Source of the DNA: Terana coerulea
Taxonomy: Eukaryota; Basidiomycota; Agaricomycetes; Polyporales; Phanerochaetaceae
Direction of reading: 5' to 3'
Assembly (NCBI GenBank): GCA_024811115.1
Contig: JAKOGH010000014.1
Span: 41,677 to 105,676 of the forward strand
DNA length: 64,000 nucleotides
This document shows, in pieces, positions 32,249-43,812 of this stretch. Each line of letters begins with the position of its first letter. Position 1 is the stretch's first letter. A program made the position numbers and the translations under genes. The notes under the pieces were generated by a model. It was given only the letters and a program-made list of their open reading frames with translations. It ran no database searches and had not been told where the DNA came from.

Positions 32249-34039
32249 TTATGTGAGTGCGCGGTTGACGCAAGAGAACGGGGCGGGGAAGCCTCCACTC
32301 TTGTATCCTACAAACCCAAGCGGATTTAGCCACGTCTCGCAAAGTCATAGTTAAGACAAAAAAAAGACTGACCATCCTCGATACTGAGTATACTCGAATA
32401 CAGACCGGCCACCATGATGAACAGCCCCAGCAGGACGATGGAGCCCCAGAAGAGCGTCTTCGCCTTCTGCGCCGGCGTGCGCCAGCGGTCGCGGCGGTCG
32501 GTGAGGTGGAACCAGAAGATGCCGGAGATGCCGTACGTGAACCACGCGGCGAAGAGGGAGGAAATGACGCCGAGCAGGTCGTTGAAGAACGGGATGACCT
32601 CCGCGATGATGAACGCGAGCGCCCAGATCGCGAAGCAGATCGCGGTCCACGTCAGCCAGCCGACCCAGGTGTGCGACGTCATGTGCGCGGACGCCTGGCC
32701 GGAGCGGCGGAAGCTGCAGGAAGAAAAGGGGCGGCGGTCAGCGCGAGCACATGGGAGGGAGGAAAAGGGGGACGGACATGCGGACGAAGACGAGCTTCGC
32801 GCAGACGTGGCCGTTGATGACGCCCGCGATCATGATCGTCGGGAGCGCGATGCCGTACGCGATGCGCCGGAGCGTGAAGCCCGTGTTGCCGAGGGCGGGC
32901 GAGACGGCGTTCGCGCCGGTGAACGCGTACACGACGACGCCGACGATGAGGTAGATGGTGGTATCGGCGATCTGCAGGGCGTAAAGCGCCTTCGGGAAAT
33001 CCTTGGGCTCCTTCATCTCGGCGATGAAGGTAAAGAACGCGACGTGTCCGGCATAAGCGAAAATCTAGACACGCATATACGCTGAGTAAATGGCGCGAGC
33101 AGAAGGCTAGATAGACGTACGATGTCTGTGACAGCAAGGAAACCCTTTGCGAAGGTTAGATGGGAGGTCACCTCGACGGGTGCTTGGTGTCCGATAATGC
33201 CAACTCCAATCATGGTAATGAGGATGGCGGTGAGGATTGAAACGAACGATGCGACGCTCATGTATGAGATACCGTTCAGGGTACGAGGAATGGTGAGCAC
33301 CAAGCAAATGAGGGCGGAAACACCAGCCCATAAAACTGAGCAGGATGCGCCGTTCGTGACTAGGCAAACTATTAGCATAAAGTCTCCTGAGACAGATACT
33401 GAACGTACTTGTGTCAAAAGCAATCAGCCCAGTCAAGACGTGCGAGCCGCATACGAAAATCATGAATATGACCTGCGCGCCACCGAGGACTTCACGCCCA
33501 ATAGGCCCCCCGAGAATGTACCCGGCGTCGGCCATGTTGTGTACGTGAGGATATCTCAGTTTGAAGGAGCCGATCATGTAGCCGCTCGCCGTCGCAGTGG
33601 CGCCGAGGCCAATGACCAGGATGCAGCCAGCAACCATACCGAGACTCGCGAACACGGAGGGTATCGAGAGGACCTGATGTAATCAGAAAGTCAGTGGAAT
33701 GGGCGGGCATCATTGGAGCTGTGAGAGCTTACGCCAAGCGATACGGTTTCGGCAAGCATGAGAGCTGCGGCTTTCCACCACACCATCGTGCGGTATTTGA
33801 CTACATCATCGCGGAGCGTGAGAAACGGATTGATGAGATGTACACGAACTTCACTCACTGTCCGCCGACTCCTCATCCCCGTAGACGTCAAAGCTATTCG
33901 AGCGGTCGTACACCTGCGTCGTGGCCGGGGTCTTCTCTGCGTCCTTTGGACCATGTTGCCCTACCGTCGGAGCCTTCGGGTCATAGACAGTGTCCGAGTG
34001 CTCGCTCGCCGTATGCGAGATGGGTGTGCCACGGTCCAT
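32249..34039 (-). CDS. Amino-acid permease, AAAP family (Mtr-like)
   Basis: Proton-coupled amino-acid transporter resembling the Neurospora neutral amino-acid permease Mtr. Exon 1 starts at 34039 with the hydrophilic MDRGTPISHTASEHSDTVYD. The core opens with RTMVWWKAAALMLAETVSLG, then LSIPSVFASLGMVAGCILVI and GLGATATASGYMIGSFKLRY. Further helices are EVLGGAQVIFMIFVCGSHVL, SVLWAGVSALICLVLTIPRT, FAYAGHVAFFTFIAEMKEP, TIYLIVGVVVYAFTG, LFAAWFTYGISGIFWFHL and FWGSIVLLGLFIMVAGLYS. A last intron (GTCAGT to TTTGTAG) joins SILSIEDG to YKSGGFPAPFSCVNRALT and stop 32251-32249. Eleven helices are countable. The substrate is not predictable from sequence. Confidence 0.88.
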
Positions 34040-35601
34040 GCTGGTTGCGAGTCGTGAAGGTCGTCGTGTGACGAGAGGTCGTAAGAACAGGGAGGGGGCT
34101 GACAGGAGGAAGAACGTCAGCCACCGCGGCGAGAATATATACCGCGCTGCGATCAGAGTTTTGGAGGGCTATCAATTCATTCGAAGCCACTCCACTCATC
34201 CCCCACAGCGTCAGCGTACCCTGACGCATTATACTAACCCGGCTATCGCCACCCCGTATGGGAACAGCCCACTGTTCTCCGGGGCTGCCCGCCCGTGCGC
34301 CTTACCCGAGCGAGTAAAATTTGGGGGAAATGTTTCTGTGCAGGCGATCACAGCGAAAAGAAAGCGACGAAAAATGCGAGCGGGAAGAACGGGCGGCGCC
34401 GCACGGCCGAACTCAACGGAGGAAGCAAGGCTGATGGGCGCCCGGCTCCACAGCCAAGGCCCATTACACCTGGGAGGCGTCCCGATTGGGCGATCTGGCG
34501 TTGTGGCGTACCGGGGGTATGCCGAGGGGCTACTCCATTTGGCCGACCGCCGCCTATACAAGGAAAGAGTCGCTCTGGTCAACGGACAAATACATCTCGC
34601 AGACACTCACGTCAGCGGCGGCCGGCGCTCGCAGACTTCGCTTAGACAAAACCGCAGTTCAGCCCGGCTTCCCGCAGAATCCGACAGCTTGGTCATCTCA
34701 CTAAAATCTGTCTAGATCTGGTGGGACTCACCCTTCCACGTCACGCACTCTGGCAAATCTTAATGAGCATACATCGACACTGAGTTGCTTCGGCAGGGCA
34801 GCATGCAAGAGATGCAAACAAAGAATATCCTGATTAAATTGCGTTCTGCAGTGGAAAAATAGTACTTTGAGCACGAGTTCTAGGCGGCGAAGCCGACGGG
34901 ACTAAAATCTGGGGTGATAGCCAATACATCTGGCTATATTTCCCTCCGCCGCATTCGAACGTACGGATCCAAATTATTGCTGTCCAGTGATCCTGGGCCC
35001 ATTTTCGCCATTTCCGAGCAGATCGCAACCTCTACTTGCGCTTCTCTTCTCATCTCGACGGTTACGGGGGACATTCGCCACACGTTGAAATCAGGAGGAG
35101 CAAAAATGCAACGCATGCGCACATGTGTATCAGTAGGAAAAATGCCGTACAGAACGATGAACGAGACATACACTCTCACGCATACTAGCTGATGATTAGC
35201 TTAGCGGCTTTGTCCGTCGGCTCCGTGCAGTGGTTCTGGGCTTCCACCTGCCAGCCAGCTTCCGTACAGGCTCTGCTCTGCACGCGGCCCTCAACGGGCG
35301 ACATGATGGGGGCGATCGGTGCGCACGGTTTTACATCTCAGTTCACTCGCGAAGCGCCATACCATCGAGATATTGCTCTGTCGTACTCGGGGTCGATGAA
35401 TGGTCGGTGCCTGGGAATAATTACATCTTGCTGAACCCATGCGGGCCACGAAAAATAACCTGGCAGCAACTGGTAGGAAATGGCTATGAATAGGCTGGTG
35501 ATATTAGTTCTATGTAAACCCAACATGATAGTGACATGACTGTATGTGCGCGACAACAAACCGACTTGAGTCTAATATTCCAACAAGAGTCTCAGCAGAA
35601 C
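34040..35601. other. Gene-free 1.6-kb spacer
   Basis: Upstream of the permease and downstream of the protease. No homologous coding segment, tRNA or clear repeat is seen. The long frame on the plus strand across 34080-34715 has no recognisable features. Confidence 0.4.
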
Positions 35602-37437
35602 CTAAAAATGCACGAGAAGACCGATCCCGAAGAACAGTGATGTCCAGAATAATGGGTCCGCAGCGGTGAAGCTCAAACCCGAGAGACGAGAGTGTGCACT
35701 GTTCGTCTGGCCAGTAGGCCCGTCCTGTTGTCCTTGTCGCGCGGCGAGACGCGCGTCATTCAGCACGCCGAACTCGGCGTATGCCTGTGCGGCATCCGTC
35801 GTCTGCAACAGCATCATTCTCCATCAGCACGCCGCACAACATCCAGCACTGAAATCAGAGGGGGACGTACGCTGAGCAGCTGTATGAACGGCGCCGGGTC
35901 CTCGGGACGCGTCCAGCTCCCGAAGCTATACAGCGAGTAGACGTTGCGCAGGAAGGTGTCGCCGAGGATGACGTCGATGTAGTCGCCGCCACTGTAGCTG
36001 AACGCGCTCACGCACACCGTCGCGTCGGCGTCTGTGCGCGACTCCTCGCCTGCCTCCGGGATGATGACTACATCGATGGGGTGGATGGGGAACGTCCGCG
36101 AGCTGTTGAACGTATAATGAGCCATCATGGAGCGGAGAGATAGACAAGGAGCTGACAGACCCGACGACGACGCTAACGTTAATCTTCGTGTCACACGGCA
36201 GCGTGTACTGGCCCGACTCGTCATCGAACTGTGCACCGGGTTGTCCCTTGTACATCGCATCGACAATCGCTGGTGGAGCCTGAGCACGCGCCGTACCAGT
36301 GTCGAAGAGCGACAGCAACTGAGTCGTATTATCCGGCAGGCTACATTTCCCATGAGCGAAATAACGCTAAGAGAAGCAGTGGAGGCGTACACAGAGCTCA
36401 TCGCCTTCAGCTGCTGCCCGTTGACGACGAAGCCGTCGATCGCCGCCGCCCAGGAGTCGTCGAGCAGCAGCGGCAGCTGCTCCGCATTCTGCACCGCGGA
36501 CCACTCGCTCGCTACCTCGCCTATAGTGAACGTGCCGCCGTCCACGTTGCCAGACGTCGCGCGGGACAGCAAGAATGTCATGTAGTTGTCCACGTCGGGG
36601 TAGGCTGTGAATATCTGATATCGGTTAGGAACGCCTCCAGTGAGAGAAAGGCTGCATACGTTGTTAGCGAGAGGTAGGCTGTTGATGTCCGGGTCGTCCT
36701 GAAGTGTGGATACTATGCTACTCGCGCTGGCTGCGGGACTATGAGCACGTTCGTTTCAATGGCGGATCAGCGCAAAAATGTGTCGCACATACGCGCCAAG
36801 GCCTATCAACCCGCCCATGATACCGCCATAGGTCGCATTACTCCCAATCGCGTCGACTAGACAGGGTAAGTCTGAGATCTTCTACCCAGATTAGGTAGCG
36901 AATGGCGTACCCATGGCCTGAGCTGGGACTGTGAAATTGCCGAAGACGGTGTCTACAAGCAGGATCGGCCCCGATGCGCATGTCGTATCACTACGGAGAA
37001 ACGGAGATGAGCATATGGCAGAATTGGAACCAGAAGTTACAACTGACAGGTAGCATGTCGTCACATTCTGACCGGTGTTCACAACATTCTTGAGAGAGAT
37101 GCTGGGGGCCAGCGACGTGTCGACCCAAAAGTCGGAGCTTCCAGTGTCCAGTTGCACCTGGCGAGTCCACACATGAGCATCCGTTCCGAGAGTTGATCCG
37201 CGTTGCGTTCCGCCCACGTACTGTAAAGTTCTGGCCCTGGACGGCCACTTCCGCCACGTAGACATTGTTGTTCAAATTCGCGAAACCAAAGCTGCCGTTG
37301 ACACTGGCAAGCTTATTGATGCTCTTCTGGCGCACATACGCATTGTTGACCTTGCGAAACGGTATGTTGATGGCTGCGACGGAGACAGTGAGCCATGCAG
37401 AACAAAGGAGCAAGAGCTCTGTCGGGGCGGTTCTCAT
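35602..37437 (-). CDS. Pepsin-like aspartic protease, probably membrane/GPI-anchored
   Basis: Secreted A1-family endopeptidase. Start 37437 was chosen because it gives a signal peptide, MRTAPTELLLLCSAWLTVSV, then AAINIPFRKV. The first catalytic motif is QLDTGSSDFWVD. A flap-side segment TVFGNFTVPAQAMG and the conserved GGIMGGLIGLG follow. The middle reads LSRATSGNVDGGTFTIGEVA. The second catalytic motif is LLSLFDTGTA, and CVSAFSYSGGDYIDVILGDT with FLRNVYSLYSFG forms the C-lobe. The C-terminus has a Ser/Gly/Gln-rich stretch and ends in a hydrophobic segment (PLFWTSLFFGIGLLVHF), the pattern of a GPI-attachment signal. The Thr after the second DTG is followed by Ala, a mild departure from DTGTS. 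About seven short introns. Confidence 0.85.
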
Positions 37438-38231
37438 CGCAGGGAGGCCTCGTTCAGGCTTCCCTAAATCCTGGAGCCAAGACAATGTGTGAGTGGAGAA
37501 TCGCAGACAGAGAACGAAACCACTGCGCACCTCTGAACGGAGACGATGACGGTCTGCATCTAGAGCCTGTTCCCGCGGCCAACACAGCTCAGCGGCGGTC
37601 GCGGGGCGGTGGTATATGAACAGCCTGCGAGCGTCTCCCGTCGCGCTTCGCAGCCGTTCCCTTCGCTTCGTGATTGACAGCCGTTCGCAGCTTCACAGGA
37701 CCCTGCGCGATAACGCGGCTGGGCCCCGCCCGCACGGGCTGCCCGCGCAGCGTGCCGTCGGCCTTCGCTGAACAGGCGCAGTCGCCAGGCCAGAGGCGAG
37801 CGTGAGCCCGGATTTCCAGGTCGATGAAATAATGCGAGGCAGAAGCAGGCCGTGATGCGAGCCAATTGATGGTCTCTGATGGGTGCGGCGGGTGTGGCCA
37901 AGGCACCGCCGGAGCGCCAGATGCGGCAGGTGTTGTTGTTCGTCAATTGCCAGGGACGGTGCCTGCGACCGCCGTCGTGGTTGTCAGCGCAGGGCTCGCG
38001 GGAATACTGCAGCCAGGGGCTGCATGGAAGACAGCACAGATACCGCGAACGTTCGACTTCCCTTGTGCGCCTCCGATCATGTACAATGTCTTGCTAGGAA
38101 CCCGGAGGGAAAGGGAGCAGTAGTACGTCCTGTTACAGCTTGAGCTACATCGTGGTATCATAGCGCTACAGTTTTGGGCAGATGCTCTTACATCTCTTAC
38201 ATATCGTCCCTCGCGCCGCACACGCCTCACA
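37438..38231. other. Intergenic 0.8-kb spacer
   Basis: Lies 5' of the protease and 3' of TYR1. GC-rich without recognisable genes; contains a purine-rich patch near 38090-38120. Confidence 0.4.
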
Positions 38232-39886
38232 TTACTTCTTCTCGGTCGCGCCGCCGTCCTTCGAGCTCTCCATGATGGCCTGGATCATCGCCGAGCCGAG
38301 CTTGGTCGCGTCCTCGAAACGCGGCTGGAAGAACTTGGCCGTCTGCTGGAACCGGTCCTTGTACAGCTCGAAGCTCCCGAACGAGATGCACTGGCTCCAG
38401 CCCCGCGCGGCGATGACGAACTCCATGTCGTTGGACCGGTGCGAGGTGTCGTACAGCGCAGCGAATATCGCGGCGTCCAGCCGTTCCTGCGAACGGAAGA
38501 GGTATTCGGCGACACCGATCCATAACCTGAAGATCGGAGTCGCCGCGAGGTCGAGATGGACAAAGGGGTTGATGCCGAGACGGGCCCAGCAGTCCACCAT
38601 GGCCAGCAGTGACAGATGTGAGTTGGCGGGCGCCCGGCCTTCGATGGGTGTCAAACCAACGTCATAGTGCGGACGCTTTCCGAGACTAAACTTGTCAAAG
38701 ATGTCCTCCGAAAGCAGGATAGGCCGCCGCTTCCCACTGCGCTCCGTGCCAAACACCGCATCTCGCGCGTCGTAGATACGCTTGCGAAGGCCCACGTCGT
38801 CTGCGGCGAGCATCAGCTTGAATATCTCGGTCGAGCTCCGCGCAAACTGGTCGATTTGCACTCGTGCCGAGGGATTGAGTATGGCGAGGCCTGCGTAGAC
38901 GTGCCACTTGTTCGAGTAGATTCGGAGCATGATGTTGACCTTGACCGTCTCTATGCCCTTGACATAGTACCCGTGCTCCCAGGGGTAAGTCGCTTCTCCG
39001 GCCCATGCTGATCCCATACTACTCCCGACGTGAGTACAAGGGCGAAGCAAAACTCTGAGCGGCACGTACCTCAGGAAGGCGGCATGCGTTACGGCTTGCG
39101 TATTTGCCGTGACAATGTCGTGATCTTCGTACGAAAGGTAGACAAAGCGAGATTGCAGGGGCTTCAATATGCTTTCAGCGAGCTGGAGTGCTTCATCTGG
39201 CGCGCGATGCCGTATGAGTATCTGAAGAAAGCGGAAGATAAGTGTATGCAGTTGAATTACCACAACATAACTTACTAGCGGTTGGTCAACGGGCGACACC
39301 GTTGGTCCATGTAGCGAGTGACACGAAATAATGTGCACGTCTTCCGGCAAGTATTTGTCGAATGCGGCTCTTTCCGGTGCCTTGACGGACGTCTGTCCAG
39401 CAACGATTGCACCGACCTTCGTTGCTGTGGAACGTCAGAAACTCCGAGATGAAACCTGTGAAAGTGGACTCGCTTCACGTACAAGGGCCGTACTCCGCCA
39501 CAACTCGGTCCACGTACTCGGCTTCCACAGAGTACATGACCCAGTCCGAAATTCGAGACACAGCATGGCCATCTCTCAGCACAGTGACACTAGGATTGTC
39601 TGCGAGTAAATGTTAACACTCCGCAGAGCAAACACGAGCTGCACATAGCGCACCTTTCCACAAGTCTTTCAGGGCTTCATATTTGCTTGGTAGATCACAC
39701 ACGTAGATCCTGCGGAAGCTCTGTCAGATTGACATGGAGAGTGCACACGGGAGTCTTCACGTACTTTTTCCATCCAGCAGCGGACATAAACTTTGCGTAC
39801 ATGGTGCCCATGGCTCCCATTCCAATGAGCCCGATGCATGGCTGAGCGGCCAGCGGTGCATCTGGTGTGACGTCTGGATTCACCAT
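38232..39886 (-). CDS. TYR1: Prephenate dehydrogenase (NADP+), tyrosine biosynthesis
   Basis: Converts prephenate to 4-hydroxyphenylpyruvate. Exon 1 starts at 39886: MVNPDVTPDAPLAAQP, then the Rossmann dinucleotide loop CIGLIGMGAMGTMYAKFMSA (GxGxMG). Short exons continue with KYEALK, DNPSVTVLRDGHAVS and SDWVMYSVEAEYVDRVV. Family blocks follow: PEDVHIISCHSLHGPTVSP, IQHRAPDEAL-like RHRAPDEALQLAE, SRFVYLSYEDHDIVTANTQA, YPWEHGYYVKGIETVKVNIM and LNPSARVQIDQFARSSTEIF. The C-terminal half (SHLSLLAMVDCWARLGINPF...) is the fungal-type extension. It ends DGGATEKK with a stop at 38232. About six introns of 50-70 nt. Confidence 0.93.
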
Positions 39887-40579
39887 GGTTGTGAGGAGCG
39901 GGTGAATGAACGGTCCACAGAAGGCTAGGTACTGTCGCCACGGGCTAGGTCAGCTTCGTCCGTCCCGCCGCTGTACAGCGGTCCCAGGCTGGAGAGCCTG
40001 AGAGAGACGTGGCTGCTCACCGATTAGCCCAATAAATACAACAGTCAAGTGCCCAACTCTGGACCTCGTCTACGAGTTTTTGTGGTCGTGTAACGTTGTG
40101 GTATCTCGTGCAAAAACGAGAACTGACTCGGAGGATCCTGGGCAGTGAATCATGGGCGCAGCTGGAAGAATTGGCAGAGATCTCTTCCAGACCTTTTAGA
40201 CGCTCAATATTCTGAAGGAGATGTATGGGCGTCTAAGCAATTATGCCGCTTGGAAGTTGGCTCGTTCGTTCAACGCTGGCTTATTTTACTCGCTGCGAAC
40301 GACAATTGCAGCTCAAAATTCACCTTTAGGTCCTCGTTGGTTGCTAATAATTCCTATTTCTGAGCTTCAGTAGACTCAGCCGGGGTCCGTGGGAGGGTAA
40401 TTCGGTATAGCAGCGGAGACAGTAATGCCGAATAGTTATGGAGGCGCATGACTCGTGGGCGTCTATTTACGCTTTATGTAACGCCTGTGTTCCATGAATT
40501 GACTCGTCTGCATTCCGGATCCCCACCTTCCTGCTTCCTCTTGCCTTCCTCTTTGCTGCTGCCGCAGAGAAAGTGCACC
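39887..40579. other. Divergent promoter region, TYR1/ILV2
   Basis: 693 bases between the starts of two amino-acid biosynthetic genes transcribed outward. TGACTC-type sites (Gcn4/Cpc1-like) occur as 'tgactcg' at about 40120 and 40450 and 'gactcgtc' at 40501. Co-regulation by general amino-acid control is inferred. Confidence 0.5.
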
Positions 40580-43044
40580 ATGTCGCTCACCGCAGCCAAA
40601 ATGCGCATCCCAGGCGCAACCAAAAGCAACCAGGCGATCGCCTTCACCCGCGCACGGTCGTCCGCGGCGAGCTCCAGCGTGTCGATGGTCGAGGCGAAGT
40701 CGAGGGTCCGGAACCATGTGCGGAATATCAGCCAGACGACAGCGCAGAACGCTACCGCGGCCCCGTCTGTGTGAGTGTCAATCAGCTTTATGGAACTCGA
40801 AAGCCGTCATACATCTGGCCGGAGTGCTGGAGGACGTCTGATCAGTCACAATTCTACTGTCTTCGACAAATTTTCCTCAGGGGCAATACGGCTTTCGTGC
40901 ATCACCAGCATTTATATCTGCATATTGCTTGTTGTTTTGAGCCTCAGATGTACTAACGACTCTATTCACAGACGGCCGACACCTGCGCCAGGTTTCCAGC
41001 AGCTGCCCACAAGAAACAACACTCCTTACCCACCACCGTCTTTGTGGGCTCACATGCGGATGAGCCCCTGGATCACTCATTCGTCGGCATGTCCGGAGGC
41101 CAGATCTTCCACGAGATGATGGTCAGACATGGCGTGAAGCACGTGTTCGGATACCCCGGAGGAGCTATCCTGCCCGTATTCGACGCCATCTACAACTCGC
41201 CGCAGTTTGAGTTCGTCCTCCCAAGACATGAGCAGGGCGCGGGACATATGGCGGAGGGCTACGCGCGCGTCACAGGCAAGCCCGGCGTCGTCCTCGTCAC
41301 GTCAGGTCCCGGCGCGACGAACGTCATCACGCCTATGCAGGACGCTCTCTCGGACGGTGTCCCCCTCGTCGTGTTCACGGGACAGGTTGCTACCTCACTC
41401 ATCGGCTCAGACTCCTTCCAAGAGGCCGATATCGTCGGTATTTCGCGGTCGTGTACGAAGTGGAATGTCATGGTGAAGGACATCTCGGAGCTCCCTCGTC
41501 GTATCAATGAAGCGTTCAAGATCGCGACATCAGGCCGACCTGGTCCCGTCCTTGTCGATTTGCCCAAGGATGTCACCGCTGGTGTTCTCCGTACCCCACT
41601 GCCGCATAAAGCCACTACACCTGGCACGCCCCTTGGCCTTCCTACAAACCCCCTGCACTCAAACACCCAGACACAGACCGACCTCGTCATGATCAAGCAG
41701 GCGGCCGACCTGATTAACCAGGCCCAACGTCCCGTTATCTACGCCGGTAATGGTGTTCTCTCATCGGAGCTTGGTCCAGAGCTCCTGAAGAAACTGTCAA
41801 AGGACGGTAACATTCCCGTCACCACCACCCTCCAGGGTCTCGGTGCCTATGACGAGCTCGACGAGAACAGCTTGCACATGCTCGGCATGCATGGTTCCGC
41901 GTACGCCAACCTGGCGATGCAGCAGGCCGACGTCATCATCGCCCTCGGCGCGCGGTTCGACGACCGCGTGACGGGCAAGGTCGACACCTTTGCGCCGGCG
42001 GCCAAGGCTGCCGCCGCACAGGGCGCGGCGGCATCATCCACTTCGAGATCCAGCCGAAGAACATCAACAAGATCGTCGACGCGCAGATCCCGGTCATGGG
42101 CGACGTCGTGCAGAACCTCGCGTCGCTCGTGCCGCTGATCAAGGCGACGCCGCGCGCCGAGTGGTTCGCGGACATCAAGGAGTGGAAGCAGCAGTACCCG
42201 TTCACGTTCGAGCCGAGCAAGAAGGGCGCGCTGATGAAGCCGCAGGAGGTCATCGAGGAGCTCGACCGACAGACGGCGCACAGGAAGGAGGAGGTCATCG
42301 TCACCACCGGTGTCGGCCAGCACCAGATGTGGGCGGCGCAACATTTCCGGTGGAGATATCCTCGCACGATGGTGACTTCCGGCGGTCTTGGTGTAAGTTA
42401 TCCAGAATTGAATTTTCCGCTTATTATCTCACTGTCCGTCTTCAGACCATGGGCTTCGGTCTTCCTTCAGCTATTGGTGCGAAGGTCGGCGCTCCTGAAA
42501 AGACCGTCGTCGACATCGACGGTGATGCCTCGTTCAGCATGACTGCGATGGAGCTGCAGACGGCTTCGCAGTACAACATCGGTGTCAAGATCATCATCCT
42601 CAACAACGAGTTCCAGGGCATGGTCCAGCAATGGCAAGGTACGCCCTCATTCTCCCCTCACCTCACGCGCCGCAGCTGACTCGATCGTGTCGCAGACTTG
42701 TTCTACGACCAACGGTACGCGCACACGCGCATGGTCAACCCCGACTTCATCGACCTCGCAAAGTCGATGCGCGTCCACGCCATCCGCGTGCACACCGCGG
42801 AGGAGCTGCCGGCGAAGATGAAGGAGTTCCTCGAGTACCCGAACGACAAGCCCGTGCTCATGGAGTGCTTGGTGTCGATGAACGAGCATGTGTTCCCTAT
42901 GGTATGTCCCGCTGTCGTCGCCCGCCTCTATGCGGTGCTCACTCGTCGTTCTCCCAGGTTCCCGCTGGCAAGGCCCTGCACGAGCAGCTCCTACACCCCA
43001 GCCTGCGTGCAGCCTACGAGACTGTTAAGAAACGCACCTCATAG
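40580..43044 (+). CDS. ILV2: Acetolactate synthase catalytic subunit, with a one-base frame break
   Basis: Thiamine-diphosphate enzyme for the first common step of Val/Ile/Leu synthesis, mitochondrial. Exon 1 (40580-40768) is a Ser/Arg/Ala-rich presequence, MSLTAAKMRIPGATKSNQAI. After a 206-nt intron (acceptor 40974) come STADTCARFPAAAHKK and the core: GVKHVFGYPGGAILPVFDAI, FVLPRHEQGAGHMAEGYARV (catalytic Glu in the latter), GDSDFQEADIVGI-type segment SDSFQEADIVGISRSCTKW, GARFDDRVTGKVDTF and MGFGLPSAIGAKVGAPEKTV. The ThDP motif is DIDGDASFSMTAMELQTASQ ... LNNEFQGMVQQWQ. It ends SLRAAYETVKKRTS at 43044. At about 42024 'cagggcgcggcggc' should read GRGGIIHFE but lacks one base, so the frame shifts. 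Downstream the frame is perfect, so an assembly indel is the likely cause. Confidence 0.9.
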
Positions 43045-43812
43045 AGTGCCTCATACGTCACCTCGTTAGTGTCAGCTTCGCGACGTCGCGTCACACTCAT
43101 CTACGCCCTACGCCCCTGCCCTGATTTACTGGTTCTCGGATCTGTTCGCTGCTCTGTCTAGTGCCTTTTGTCGCTACCCCTACGGCCGGTTTATTAAGCC
43201 GGGCCGGCATGTATCATACACATACATCACGCTTTCTCTTCTACGCTCCTCGGGGTTTCTGGCGACGTTGGGTGAAGCAAAATGTCCTATGTGGACTGTA
43301 ATTCATAAACACTGTATCGAATAAGAATTATGACACGCACCTCGCGGATGCGTCAGAAAGACAATATTGAGTGCTCTTTCAACAGCTTAGCCAGGATGTT
43401 CATCTGCTTCGTTGGGCCTTCTCGTGTACTGTTGTCCTGGACATGTCTGGCTAAGCGCGAGAGACGGGAATGTGCCAGCCATCTTTGACCCATCCTTGAC
43501 ATGCAAAGGAGGCGGCGGCGGGAAGTTGTCGCACATGCAGCTGGCTGTCATCACTCCAGTGGTATTCAAAGCATAGATTCAAGATAACTACCATGTACAG
43601 GACGTTGATCTCTATGATACACCGGGACCAATGAACATATGCGGGTACAGTGAGTCGGAAATGCAACAAGATGTGAGTGGTATTACTAGTAAAGATATCA
43701 TAAATCAAGAATAGATTCAGTGTCATACCAAGCGGCCGTTCCAAGAAGTTAGTCCAGATGTAAGCAGGGCGCGTATAAAAGCGCCGTCTGAGTCAGTTTC
43801 GCGTAGTTGAAG
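43045..43812. other. Convergent intergenic spacer
   Basis: 3' flanks of ILV2 and the BRCT protein. Contains a short GC dyad (aagccgggccggc) near 43197 and AT-rich stretches near 43310. No gene recognised. Confidence 0.4.

Noticed and set aside
33990..34715. 241-aa plus-strand open frame
   Set aside because: Overlaps the permease start and intergenic DNA with no conserved segment.
41847..42344. Long antisense frame over ILV2
   Set aside because: Mirror of a GC3-biased coding exon; the plus strand is certain.
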